Part shown: piece by piece, positions 7,417 through 13,837 of the stretch
Position numbering within the stretch: position 1 is the stretch's first letter
Layout of the letters: each line of letters opens with the position of its first letter
Assembly: GCA_030842085.1 (NCBI GenBank)
Contig: JAUUSE010000041.1
Location: forward strand, 1-15,402
Direction of reading: 5' to 3'
DNA: 15,402 nt
Source of the DNA: Timburyella sp030842085
GTDB lineage: Bacteria; Bacillota; Clostridia; Oscillospirales; Acutalibacteraceae
The notes under the pieces: generated by a model
Told to the model about the DNA's origin: nothing
Database searches by the model: none
What the model saw: the letters and a program-made list of their open reading frames with translations, nothing else
Program-made: the position numbers and the translations under genes

Positions 7417-8568
7417 ATGGCTGAAAAAAGAGATTATTATGATGTGCTGGGGGTCGACAGGTCCGCCAGTGAAGATGAAATAAAGAAAGCATACCGCAAG
7501 GCTGCTAAGAAGTATCATCCTGACTTAAACCCGGGAGACAAGGAGGCCGAGGCCAAGTTTAAGGAAGTAAACGAGGCGTATGAGGTGCTGTCAGACAGCT
7601 CGAAGAGGTCAAGGTACGACCAGTTCGGCCATGCTGGAGTTGACCCAAACTACGGCGCGTCGGGCGGTGGCGGCTATGGATACGGCAATGTCGATTTCGG
7701 CGACTTGGGCGATATATTCAGCAGCTTTTTCGGCGGCGGATTTGGCGGAGGACGCACTTCCAATCCAAACGCTCCGCGGCGCGGCGGCGATGTTTCGGCA
7801 TCTGTTACAATATCTTTTGAAGAGGCGGCTAAGGGCTGCGTAAAAACGGTAAATGTAACGCGTGTTGAAAATTGCGATGTCTGCGGTGGCAGCGGCGCCG
7901 AACCTGGGACATCAAGCCGCACTTGTCCTGACTGTAAGGGCAGCGGCTATGTACGCGTCAGCCAGCGTACCCCTTTCGGCATGATGCAGACACAGAGGGT
8001 ATGCGATAAATGCCATGGCGCGGGCAAGATTATAGATAGTCCATGTCATGCATGCTCAGGCAGCGGTAGAGTGCGTGTAAAGCGTACAACAGAAGTAAAT
8101 ATTCCGGCCGGTATTGACGACTCTCAGATACTTTCAGTGCGTGCCGGCGGAGACGCTGGAGTAAACGGCGGCACATCCGGCGACTTACACGTGCATGTAA
8201 ATGTGCGTCCGCATCCGATATTTGAAAGGTCGGGCTACGATGTGTACTGTGATGTTCCTATAACGTTTGTACAGGCGGCGCTGGGCGCTGATATAGTTGT
8301 GCCAACGCTTGACGGGAATGTTAAGTTCCATGTAAATGAGGGAACTCAGCCGGGAGACAAAGTCCGTCTTAAGGGAAAGGGAATAAAAAGGCTTAACAGC
8401 GCGGGCCGCGGTGATCAGTATGTTACAATGGTAATAGAGGTTCCCAAAAATCTGGACGGCAAGAGCATAGAGCTTTTAAAGCAGTTTGACGCGCATACAA
8501 ACGACAAAAATTACGGTAAGCGCAAAGGATTTTTTGAAAAGGTAAAAGGACTTTTTGAGGACCAATAA
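7417..8568 (+). CDS. dnaJ: Hsp40 co-chaperone DnaJ
   Basis: Full-length type I DnaJ of 383 residues. It delivers clients to DnaK and stimulates its ATPase. The J domain (1-70) has the essential HPD at 34-36. A Gly/Phe-rich region spans about 75-115. Four CxxCxGxG zinc repeats start at Cys153, 170, 196 and 210, and the C-terminal substrate-binding beta domains follow. The end, NYGKRKGFFEKVKGLFEDQ, is typical of Firmicutes. AGGGGTG (7400-7406) is ten bases before ATG 7417. An intrinsic terminator about 50 bases after the stop closes the operon. The prmA and rsmE genes that often follow dnaJ in relatives are absent here. Confidence 0.97.
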   Translation: MAEKRDYYDVLGVDRSASEDEIKKAYRKAAKKYHPDLNPGDKEAEAKFKEVNEAYEVLSDSSKRSRYDQFGHAGVDPNYGASGGGGYGYGNVDFGDLGDIFSSFFGGGFGGGRTSNPNAPRRGGDVSASVTISFEEAAKGCVKTVNVTRVENCDVCGGSGAEPGTSSRTCPDCKGSGYVRVSQRTPFGMMQTQRVCDKCHGAGKIIDSPCHACSGSGRVRVKRTTEVNIPAGIDDSQILSVRAGGDAGVNGGTSGDLHVHVNVRPHPIFERSGYDVYCDVPITFVQAALGADIVVPTLDGNVKFHVNEGTQPGDKVRLKGKGIKRLNSAGRGDQYVTMVIEVPKNLDGKSIELLKQFDAHTNDKNYGKRKGFFEKVKGLFEDQ

Positions 8569-8619
8569 ACTAACTTTTATGGATTGCTTTGGTTATTTAC
8601 AGAAATAATAAAAAATGAT

Positions 8620-8654
8620 AAAGGCAGGAATTAATAGTTTCTGCCTTTTTATTT
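8620..8654 (+). terminator. Intrinsic terminator of the dnaJ operon
   Basis: AAAGGCAGGAA (8620-8630) pairs with TTTCTGCCTTT (8638-8648; one G-U pair) around a 7-base loop, with a T-run 8646-8650 then TTT. It ends the hrcA-grpE-dnaK-dnaJ transcript. Confidence 0.9.
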
Positions 8655-8753
8655 ATGCGATTATAAAATGAAAAAGTGATATTTCGTGTTTTGTTATGAG
8701 AATGTGAATTCTTTAGGTTATTAAAGACAAGATTAATGCCGCGAGCGATGAAA

Positions 8754-8794
8754 TAAAAAACTGAGTCTAAACGTGAATTGCGTCCAGACTCAGT
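8754..8794 (-). terminator. Intrinsic terminator on the minus strand
   Basis: On the - strand ACTGAGTCT..ACG pairs with CGT..AGACTCAGT (8786-8794 and 8781-8783 with 8771-8773 and 8760-8768; a 2x2 mismatch lies between the two blocks; loop 8774-8780). Six Ts follow (8755-8760). It is the second - strand terminator after tRNA-Leu, and begins two bases after the ACCA end of the fold at 8796-8926, which suggests that a - strand RNA really ends here. Confidence 0.85.
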
Positions 8795-8795
8795 C

Positions 8796-8926
8796 TGGTG
8801 GTCAGAGTGGAATTATAGGATTTGAAAACTCTCCACGCACCGCAGGCACGCCCGCAAAATGTTGGTAGCGAACAAATCGGCGTGAAAACGGCGCGTTTAC
8901 AAGCGTTCGCCGATGTGAGCATGACC
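8796..8926 (-). ncRNA. Candidate structured RNA with ACCA 3' end (unidentified)
   Basis: No recognised RNA family. Read on the - strand, GGTCA (8922-8926) pairs with TGACC (8800-8804), which is followed by ACCA (8796-8799) and then the terminator. Inside lie a perfect 7-bp arm ATCGGCG/CGCCGAT (8908-8914 with 8876-8882), a short GCGGG/CCTGC hairpin and an arm GTGGA/TCCAC (8832-8836 with 8807-8811) whose 20-base loop contains TTCAAATCC, a tRNA T-loop-like string. It is about 131 bases, too long and irregular for a tRNA. It could be a tRNA broken by a GC-rich insertion, a tRNA-like RNA, or chance pairing. No promoter is visible, so transcription would be read-through from tRNA-Leu. Confidence 0.3.
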
Positions 8927-8990
8927 TTTTGCGAAAAAGAGGAGCAAGGGAGGGGTGTATGGCCTTTTTTCTGCCGAAAGCAAAAAAGAA

Positions 8991-9018
8991 GCCGGAGCAA
9001 AGTCCGCTTTGCTCCGGC
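8991..9018 (-). terminator. Terminator of tRNA-Leu
   Basis: A perfect 12-bp G/C-rich stem, GCCGGAGCAAAG (8991-9002) with CTTTGCTCCGGC (9007-9018) and loop tccg. On the - strand it is followed by TTCTTTTTTG, a terminator tail. It starts two bases after the encoded CCA of the tRNA. On the + strand no T-run follows, so it acts only for - strand transcription. Confidence 0.85.
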
Positions 9019-9019
9019 G

Positions 9020-9103
9020 TGGTGCGGGTGACAGGACTTGAACCTGCACGCCAAAGGCACTGGATCCTAAGTCCAGCGCGTCTGCCAATTCCGCCACACC
9101 CGC
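9020..9103 (-). tRNA. tRNA-Leu (anticodon UAG), CCA encoded
   Basis: An 84-base type II tRNA. The acceptor stem GCGGGTG (9097-9103) pairs with CACCCGC (9024-9030), discriminator A, and CCA is encoded (9020-9022). The anticodon stem CTGGA/TCCAG encloses loop CTTAGGA with anticodon TAG (9067-9069, complement) and G37, as expected for a tRNA reading CUN leucine codons. The short variable arm is GCC-TTT-GGC, and the T-arm is GCAGG-TTCAAGT-CCTGT. It is the only feature on the - strand with a clear function and faces dnaJ. Its own terminator follows at once. Confidence 0.97.
9082..9101. repeat. 20-bp direct repeat, copy in tRNA-Leu
   Basis: Identical to 9261-9280. This copy is the functional tRNA-Leu 5' region; the other lies 160 bases further right, towards the recombinase gene. 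The shared part is the tRNA 5' end, not the 3' end normally left by tRNA-targeting integrases. Confidence 0.85.
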
Positions 9104-9206
9104 ATATATTAAATTTTTAACTTACCAGCTTATACATCACACAGAACAAAGTGAGCGGCCGCGCTCGCGATACTTTTGCGGTGCCCGGCTCTGTCTTCGG
9201 CATAAC

Positions 9207-9282
9207 TGCCTTGCCAATCGCCGACCGCTGCGTCTTTGCAGCTTCGTTTCGGCTGCAAAGCTGCCAATTCCGCCACACCCAC
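9207..9282 (-). pseudogene. Partial tRNA-Leu 5' copy interrupted by a hairpin
   Basis: CTGCCAATTCCGCCACACCC (9261-9280, + strand) is identical over 20 bases to 9082-9101 inside tRNA-Leu. It covers the 5' part from the acceptor stem to the D-arm. On the - strand the copy then meets CTTTGCAGC-ccgaaacgaa-type hairpin sequence (9-bp perfect arms 9234-9242 and 9252-9260), after which ACGC (9230-9233) resumes as in the tRNA and similarity fades. A weaker TTGCCAATCGCC at 9211-9222 also resembles the D-arm. There is no anticodon stem or 3' half, so it cannot make a tRNA. Confidence 0.6.
9261..9280. repeat. 20-bp direct repeat, second copy
   Basis: Second copy of the repeat at 9082-9101, in a GC-rich block (about 9150-9290) that also holds the perfect hairpins GAGCG-gccg-CGCTC (9153-9166) and CTTTGCAGC/GCTGCAAAG (9234-9260). 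Flanking DNA on the right is strongly A+T-rich from about 9300. Confidence 0.85.
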
Positions 9283-9398
9283 GTGGCGTCATCTGCATGA
9301 ATTTAATACTAATATTTATACCTTGAAAGGATAGCATATTGGACAGATAAAGTCAATAGTAATTATTAGTCAAAAACGCTTAAAATGGAGGCTTTAAC

Positions 9399-10793
9399 AT
9401 GAGACGTGCCGGCTGCTATATACGTGTATCAACAGATGATCAAGCTGAATTTTCGCCGCCGTCGCAGCTGAGAGAAATGCGTGACTATGCTAAAAAAAAC
9501 AATATGCGAATATTAGACGGCCATATTTACATAGATGAAGGAATATCCGGCCGAAGCAGCGACCGTCCGGCATTTCAAAGAATGATTGCTGCGGCAAAAT
9601 CTCCGCAAAAGCCGTTTGATGTGTTGCTGCTGTATAAATTCAGCCGCTTTGCGCGAAACAGGGAAGACAGTGTGGTATATAAATCAATACTCCGCAATAA
9701 ATGCGGCATAGAAGTAATATCCATTAAAGAGCCAATAGACTCAGAGAATAAAATGTCTATAATCATGGAGGCATTTATAGAGGCAATGGATGAATATTAC
9801 AGTCTAAATCTATCAGAAGACGTGCGCCGCACAATGACAGAAAAAGCGCTTAAGGGACAATATCAGTCGTCGCCGCCTTTCGGCTATGTTATGACTAAGT
9901 CCGGACTTGTTCCGCACGATGAAGAGAGCGCTATAGTCAAAGAAATCTATTCAAGATATATAAATGGAGAAAGCTGCTTATCTATAGCTAATTGGCTGAA
10001 TTTATCAGGCGTGCGGACTAAACGCGGCTCGAAATTTGAAAAAAGGGCGGTTGAATATATACTCAACAACCCAGTTTATTGTGGAAGAATAAAATGGAAG
10101 ACATCCGGCAATATTGTGCGCAATGGGCAAGACAACGGCGAAAGCATAGACGTTGAGGGGGAGCATGTTCCGATTATAAATAAAGAAATGTGGGATAAGG
10201 CAAAGAGCATATCTGATGAAAGCAAGATGTATCGCCGGCGGATTTCTGCCGGCGATGCAAGAACTTCCGACTGGCTGTCGGGTATGGTTAAATGTTCCGC
10301 TTGCGGCGCAAATATAGTAAAATCGGGCGACTACTGGCGGTGCGGAAGATATGTCCGTGGCAAGTGCGCCGTCAGCCAGCATATATCGGACAAGGTGCTC
10401 AAGCAGTCAATAATAAACTCTATGAAAAGAGATTTGTCGTTTGTCGGCGATATAAATTTCCGCCGACAATCATACGGGGAGCATAAAACTATTAAAGCAC
10501 TGCTGAATAAAAACGCTGCAAAGCTTGAGCGGGCGCGGCAGGCCTATCTCAACGGCGTTGACTGTTTAGACGACTACAAATCAGCAGTTAAATCGCTTGA
10601 GAAAGAAAAGCAAGAGCTGCTAAAAGAGCTTAAAAAGGAAAATTCTCATTCAAGGCCGGTGATAAAAGCATTGCCGGATATACTTTTATCAAAGGAGATA
10701 AGCGGAGCGTCAAAAGCGCAGATTATGCATAGTGTAATAGAGAGCATGGTGCTTAACAAGGCGAAAAAAACGCTGGAAATTTACTATAAATAA
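9399..10793 (+). CDS. Serine site-specific recombinase with zinc ribbon
   Basis: Recombinase of the large serine family, 464 residues, short for that group (often 450-650). Such enzymes integrate, excise or invert DNA by a serine-linked strand exchange. The resolvase-type catalytic domain (1-about 145) has YIRVSTDDQ with nucleophile Ser11 and Arg9, plus SRFARN with Arg83 and Arg86. The DNA-binding recombinase domain (about 155-270) has PPFGYV, SIANWLNLSGVRTKRG and ILNNPVYCGRIKW. A zinc ribbon has Cys299, 302, 315 and 323. A coiled coil (about 365-415) precedes a short C-terminal tail. All catalytic residues I can check are present. TGGAGG (9386-9391) is seven bases before ATG 9399. TTGAAA (9323-9328) with GATAAA (9346-9351) is a possible promoter. 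It lies alone beside tRNA-Leu with no other mobility gene. Target is unknown. Confidence 0.92.
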   Translation: MRRAGCYIRVSTDDQAEFSPPSQLREMRDYAKKNNMRILDGHIYIDEGISGRSSDRPAFQRMIAAAKSPQKPFDVLLLYKFSRFARNREDSVVYKSILRNKCGIEVISIKEPIDSENKMSIIMEAFIEAMDEYYSLNLSEDVRRTMTEKALKGQYQSSPPFGYVMTKSGLVPHDEESAIVKEIYSRYINGESCLSIANWLNLSGVRTKRGSKFEKRAVEYILNNPVYCGRIKWKTSGNIVRNGQDNGESIDVEGEHVPIINKEMWDKAKSISDESKMYRRRISAGDARTSDWLSGMVKCSACGANIVKSGDYWRCGRYVRGKCAVSQHISDKVLKQSIINSMKRDLSFVGDINFRRQSYGEHKTIKALLNKNAAKLERARQAYLNGVDCLDDYKSAVKSLEKEKQELLKELKKENSHSRPVIKALPDILLSKEISGASKAQIMHSVIESMVLNKAKKTLEIYYK

Positions 10794-10824
10794 GTGCGAT
10801 AAATAAATTTCAATATCAATGTAA

Positions 10825-10881
10825 AAGTAGCAAGCTGTGAACCGATGTAGAATGGGTTTATACATAGTTGATTAGCTACTT
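10825..10881. other. Long nested inverted repeat after the recombinase
   Basis: AAGTAGC (10825-10831) pairs with GCTACTT (10875-10881). Inside, CTGTG pairs with CATAG (one G-U) and AACC with GGTT around an 11-base loop. No T-run follows, so it is not a typical terminator. It lies 32 bases after the recombinase stop, where a recombination site, an RNA fold or a terminator remnant would all be plausible. Confidence 0.45.
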
Positions 10882-10902
10882 CTAAACAATTGCGATATTT
10901 TA

Positions 10903-10932
10903 TTGAAAAAAGAGGATAGAGTGTTGTACAAT
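10903..10932 (+). promoter_or_regulatory. Promoter of the small membrane protein gene
   Basis: TTGAAA (10903-10908), an 18-base spacer and TACAAT (10927-10932), each a 5 of 6 match to consensus, lying 40 bases before the ATG at 10973. This suggests the gene is transcribed apart from the recombinase. Confidence 0.65.
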
Positions 10933-10972
10933 ATTTTAATAAAACGCATATGCTGTTTAAGAGGTTTTTACT

Positions 10973-11416
10973 ATGGAAAAAACAATAAAATATATACTGC
11001 TTGCATTTGGAATATTTGTGATTTTATTGATAGGCATCGTTGCGGGCTGGATTATATATCAAGCGGAATTTAAAAAGGATGAAGTTAATACTTACTTCTC
11101 TGATGATAAAATATATTGTTTGAAAATATATCAAATAGGCTCACCGGCTTGGCCGTTTGGCAAAACGGATTGCAAATTTGTGTTATATGAAAATAAAAAG
11201 AAAATAAGCGAAATGGATGCGCCTGTATATAATGACGGAGTAAATGTCAGCAATAATAATTTTGACGTTCAGTGGCAAAAAGATAATGTCACTGTAATAG
11301 TAAAAGATGAAAGAACGAAAGATGAAAGATATATTATGTATTTTAACGGCGCAACAGAGCACCTAAATACATCTGGCGGGCGTAATCAAGCTATGTATAC
11401 GGATGTATATGAATAA
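10973..11416 (+). CDS. Small single-pass membrane protein, unknown function
   Basis: A 147-residue protein I do not recognise with certainty. Residues about 6-29 (IKYILLAFGIFVILLIGIVAGWIIY) are a strong membrane helix or uncleaved signal anchor with positive residues before it, and no lipobox. The remaining about 118 residues should face outside. They are polar, rich in Lys, Asn and Asp, with IYCLKIYQIGSPAWPFG, FVLYENKKKISEMD and a run like VQWQKDNVTVIVKDE. This alternating pattern suggests a beta-rich domain and loosely resembles DUF5412-type proteins of Firmicutes (from memory, unchecked). AAGAGG (10959-10964) is eight bases before ATG. The gene is visibly richer in A+T than metG or dnaK, which fits acquired DNA together with the recombinase. 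Confidence 0.8.
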   Translation: MEKTIKYILLAFGIFVILLIGIVAGWIIYQAEFKKDEVNTYFSDDKIYCLKIYQIGSPAWPFGKTDCKFVLYENKKKISEMDAPVYNDGVNVSNNNFDVQWQKDNVTVIVKDERTKDERYIMYFNGATEHLNTSGGRNQAMYTDVYE

Positions 11417-11795
11417 AACTACAGCGGCATTTTTATTGATATTATCGCTATGCTCAAACCTGGGCATATGTACACTGTATGTAATCTCGCCAAATGAGGG
11501 GCATTTTGGGCGGATGTTGTTATAATATTGCATCTTTGCATGAGCCGAAAACACACGGGAGGAAAAGCGGGAGACTTATTATTTTGGTGAGATTGCTCTG
11601 ACTTTTTATACAGCTGCCGAAATAAGATTTGTCTGCTTTTGTCCGCATGGTATGACATTTTTCGTATGGCGGATGTCGTAATAAGATATTATGCCTTAAT
11701 GGGCAGCGGATATTTTTTGTCACGTTCTAAGATTTGCATCATATTTTCATCAAAGCATAATATTTAAAAGGAGTTTATAAATTTAGCCCATGCTG
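11417..11795. other. Non-coding spacer before the metG promoter
   Basis: No gene with a ribosome site and credible composition. Hairpins: CGCCAAATG (11488-11496) with CATTT-tg-GGCG (11502-11512), and GACAT/ATGTC overlapping TCCGC/GCGGA around 11650-11680. Neither has a T-run. No T-box motif or S-box-like SAM riboswitch core is visible, although metG is controlled by such elements in some Firmicutes. Confidence 0.45.
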
Positions 11796-11823
11796 TTGTT
11801 TTTTAGGCAAAAGATGGTATAAT
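11796..11823 (+). promoter_or_regulatory. metG promoter with extended -10
   Basis: TTGTTT (11796-11801), a 16-base spacer and a perfect TATAAT (11818-11823) preceded by TGG, i.e. the TGnTATAAT extended -10. It lies 61 bases before the metG ATG. Confidence 0.8.
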
Positions 11824-11871
11824 AAACTTTATAATGCGGTAAAATGCCGTGTTATGAAGTTTATTATTTTT
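11819..11871 (+). promoter_or_regulatory. Long inverted repeat in the metG leader, terminator-like
   Basis: Bases 11819-11839 can pair with 11847-11867 over 21 positions without a mismatch (three G-U pairs), around loop taaaatg, followed by TTTT (11868-11871) and then the metG ribosome site. The left arm begins inside the -10 box. With a start near 11830 the transcript can form only the inner 10 or so pairs (TATAATGCGG with CCGTGTTATG). It could be an attenuator, a protein operator over the promoter, or a terminator for upstream transcripts. The sequence does not decide. Confidence 0.55.
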
Positions 11872-11884
11872 CGGAGGGAAAGCT

Positions 11885-13837
11885 ATGAAAACATTTTACA
11901 TCACTACGCCGATTTACTATCCGTCGTCGAATTTGCATATAGGCAATTCGTATACGACTGTGGCGGCCGACGCTGTCGCGAGGTATAAGCGAATGCGGGG
12001 CTATGATGTAATGTTTCTTACAGGCCTCGACGAGCACGGACAGAAAATAGCCCAGACGGCCGAAAAGGAAGGCATAACTCCGCAGGAGCATGTTGACAGA
12101 ATATGCAAAAGCACTAAAGAGCTTTGGAAGCTCATGAATATATCGTATGATAAGTTTATAAGGACAACGGACGATTATCATGTAAAAAGCGTACAGAAGA
12201 TATTTAAAAAGCTGTACGACAAGGGCGAGATATACAAGGGCGAGTATAAGGGTATGTACTGCACTCCGTGTGAGGCGTTTTGGACAAAGACCCAGCTTGT
12301 CGACGGCAAGTGCCCCGACTGCGGCCGTGAGGTAACGGAGATGTCGGAGGAAGCGTATTTCTTCCGCCTTTCAAAATACGCCGACCGACTGCTGGAGCTT
12401 TACAAAAACAATCCGGAATTTTTACAGCCGGCGTCGCGCGTGAATGAGATGATAAACAACTTTATAAAGCCGGGGCTTGAGGATTTATGCGTATCCCGCA
12501 CGTCGGTAAAATGGGGTGTTCCGGTAGACTTTGACCCAGAGCACGTTATTTATGTGTGGATTGACGCGCTTTCAAACTATATAACGGCGCTGGGCTACGG
12601 CTCGGATGACGACTCGCTTTATAAAAAATACTGGCCGGCGGATGTGCATCTAATGGCTAAGGACATAGTGAGGTTCCATTCAATAATATGGCCGGCAATA
12701 TTAATGGCGCTCGATGAGCCGCTGCCTAAGAAAATATTTGCGCACGGCTGGCTTATGTTTGACGGAGATAAGATGTCAAAATCAAAGGGCAATGTCGTTG
12801 ACCCGGTTGTTCTCAGCGACAGGTATTCAGTAGACGCCATAAGATATTATTTGCTCAAGGAGATACCCTTTGGCACGGACGGTTCTTTTACCAACAGGGC
12901 GTTTATAAACCGCATAAATTCCGACCTTGCAAACGACCTTGGCAATCTTGTATCGCGCAGTGTATCTATGGCTGTTAAATATTTTGGCAGCGATATACCG
13001 GCAAAACGCGAGAGCGGGGAATATGATGATGACTTAATCTCGACGGCGTCGCAGGTTAAGGCTGAGGTGGAAAAATATCTTGAAGAGCTTCAGTTCGCGA
13101 AAGCGCTTACATCGCTGTGGCGGCTTATCTCCCGCGCAAACAAGTATATTGACGAGACGACGCCGTGGGTGCTCGGCAAGGACGAAAGCAAGAAAGACAG
13201 GCTTGCCTGTGTTATATATAATCTCTGCGAGACGCTGCGCATAATATCAGTGCTGCTGCTCCCCTTTATGCCGCAGACGGCCGAAAGCATACAAAAGCAG
13301 ATAGGCGTATCCGGCGAAGAAATCACATGGGACAGCACTGAAAGCTTCGGCGCTCATAACGGCAGCGGGATAAGCAAGGGAGAGAACCTTTTCCCGCGTC
13401 TTGACACAGAAAAGGAATTAGAAGAGCTGCAGGCGCTGCTTAAAAAATCCAATAAGCAGCCGGCAAAGGCAGAAAAGGAAGAAAAGTCCGGCGATGCTGA
13501 AAGCGCGCAAAAGCCGCAGATAGAGATTGACGACTTTTTAAAGTCCGAGCTGACGGTATGTAAAGTTATTGACTGTGAAAAAATAGAAAAGACGGACAAG
13601 CTGCTCAAATTCACTTTGTTTGATGGAAGCGGCGAGCGCACGGTAGTCTCCGGCATTGCGAAATATTATTCGCCGGATGAGCTTAAGGGGCACAATGTAA
13701 TAGTCGTTACCAATCTTAAGCCGGCAAAGCTTAGAGGAGTAGAGTCAAACGGCATGATACTGTCGGCCGATACTCCCGACGGCGGTATAAAGGTGGTATT
13801 CGCCGACGATATACCGGCGGGCGGCAAGCTGAGATAA
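11885..13837 (+). CDS. metG: Methionyl-tRNA synthetase
   Basis: MetRS, 650 residues, charges tRNA-Met for initiation and elongation. The class I catalytic core has HIGN (18-21, the HIGH signature) and KMSKS (296-300). A zinc-binding insertion carries CTPC and CPDC (Cys126, 129, 143, 146), with one knuckle pair as in Thermus/clostridial-type enzymes. The anticodon-binding helical domain follows (about 370-500). A Lys/Glu-rich linker (about 515-545) joins an OB-fold tRNA-binding domain (about 548-650) with VVSGIAKYYSPDEL and GMILSA, the Trbp111-like dimerising appendix. GGAGG (11873-11877) is seven bases before ATG. No domain is missing. tatD follows, as in many Firmicutes, but 608 bases away. 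Confidence 0.98.
   Translation: MKTFYITTPIYYPSSNLHIGNSYTTVAADAVARYKRMRGYDVMFLTGLDEHGQKIAQTAEKEGITPQEHVDRICKSTKELWKLMNISYDKFIRTTDDYHVKSVQKIFKKLYDKGEIYKGEYKGMYCTPCEAFWTKTQLVDGKCPDCGREVTEMSEEAYFFRLSKYADRLLELYKNNPEFLQPASRVNEMINNFIKPGLEDLCVSRTSVKWGVPVDFDPEHVIYVWIDALSNYITALGYGSDDDSLYKKYWPADVHLMAKDIVRFHSIIWPAILMALDEPLPKKIFAHGWLMFDGDKMSKSKGNVVDPVVLSDRYSVDAIRYYLLKEIPFGTDGSFTNRAFINRINSDLANDLGNLVSRSVSMAVKYFGSDIPAKRESGEYDDDLISTASQVKAEVEKYLEELQFAKALTSLWRLISRANKYIDETTPWVLGKDESKKDRLACVIYNLCETLRIISVLLLPFMPQTAESIQKQIGVSGEEITWDSTESFGAHNGSGISKGENLFPRLDTEKELEELQALLKKSNKQPAKAEKEEKSGDAESAQKPQIEIDDFLKSELTVCKVIDCEKIEKTDKLLKFTLFDGSGERTVVSGIAKYYSPDELKGHNVIVVTNLKPAKLRGVESNGMILSADTPDGGIKVVFADDIPAGGKLR

Noticed and set aside
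8897..9097. Minus-strand reading frame beginning MAELADALDLGSS and others overlapping it
   Set aside because: This is the well-known false protein produced by translating a tRNA-Leu gene and its terminator. The DNA is a good tRNA.
8929..9120. Plus-strand frame with VRVTGLEPAR
   Set aside because: This is antisense translation of the same tRNA-Leu, another common false call; no proper ribosome site.
9082..9280. Classical tRNA attL/attR pair flanking an integrated element
   Set aside because: The duplicated part is the tRNA 5' end, the copies are only about 180 bases apart with no gene between them, and the nearby enzyme is a serine, not tyrosine, recombinase.
11417..11884. T-box or SAM riboswitch for metG
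   Set aside because: I looked for a T-box consensus and an S-box-like core and saw neither; only the inverted repeat at the promoter is present.
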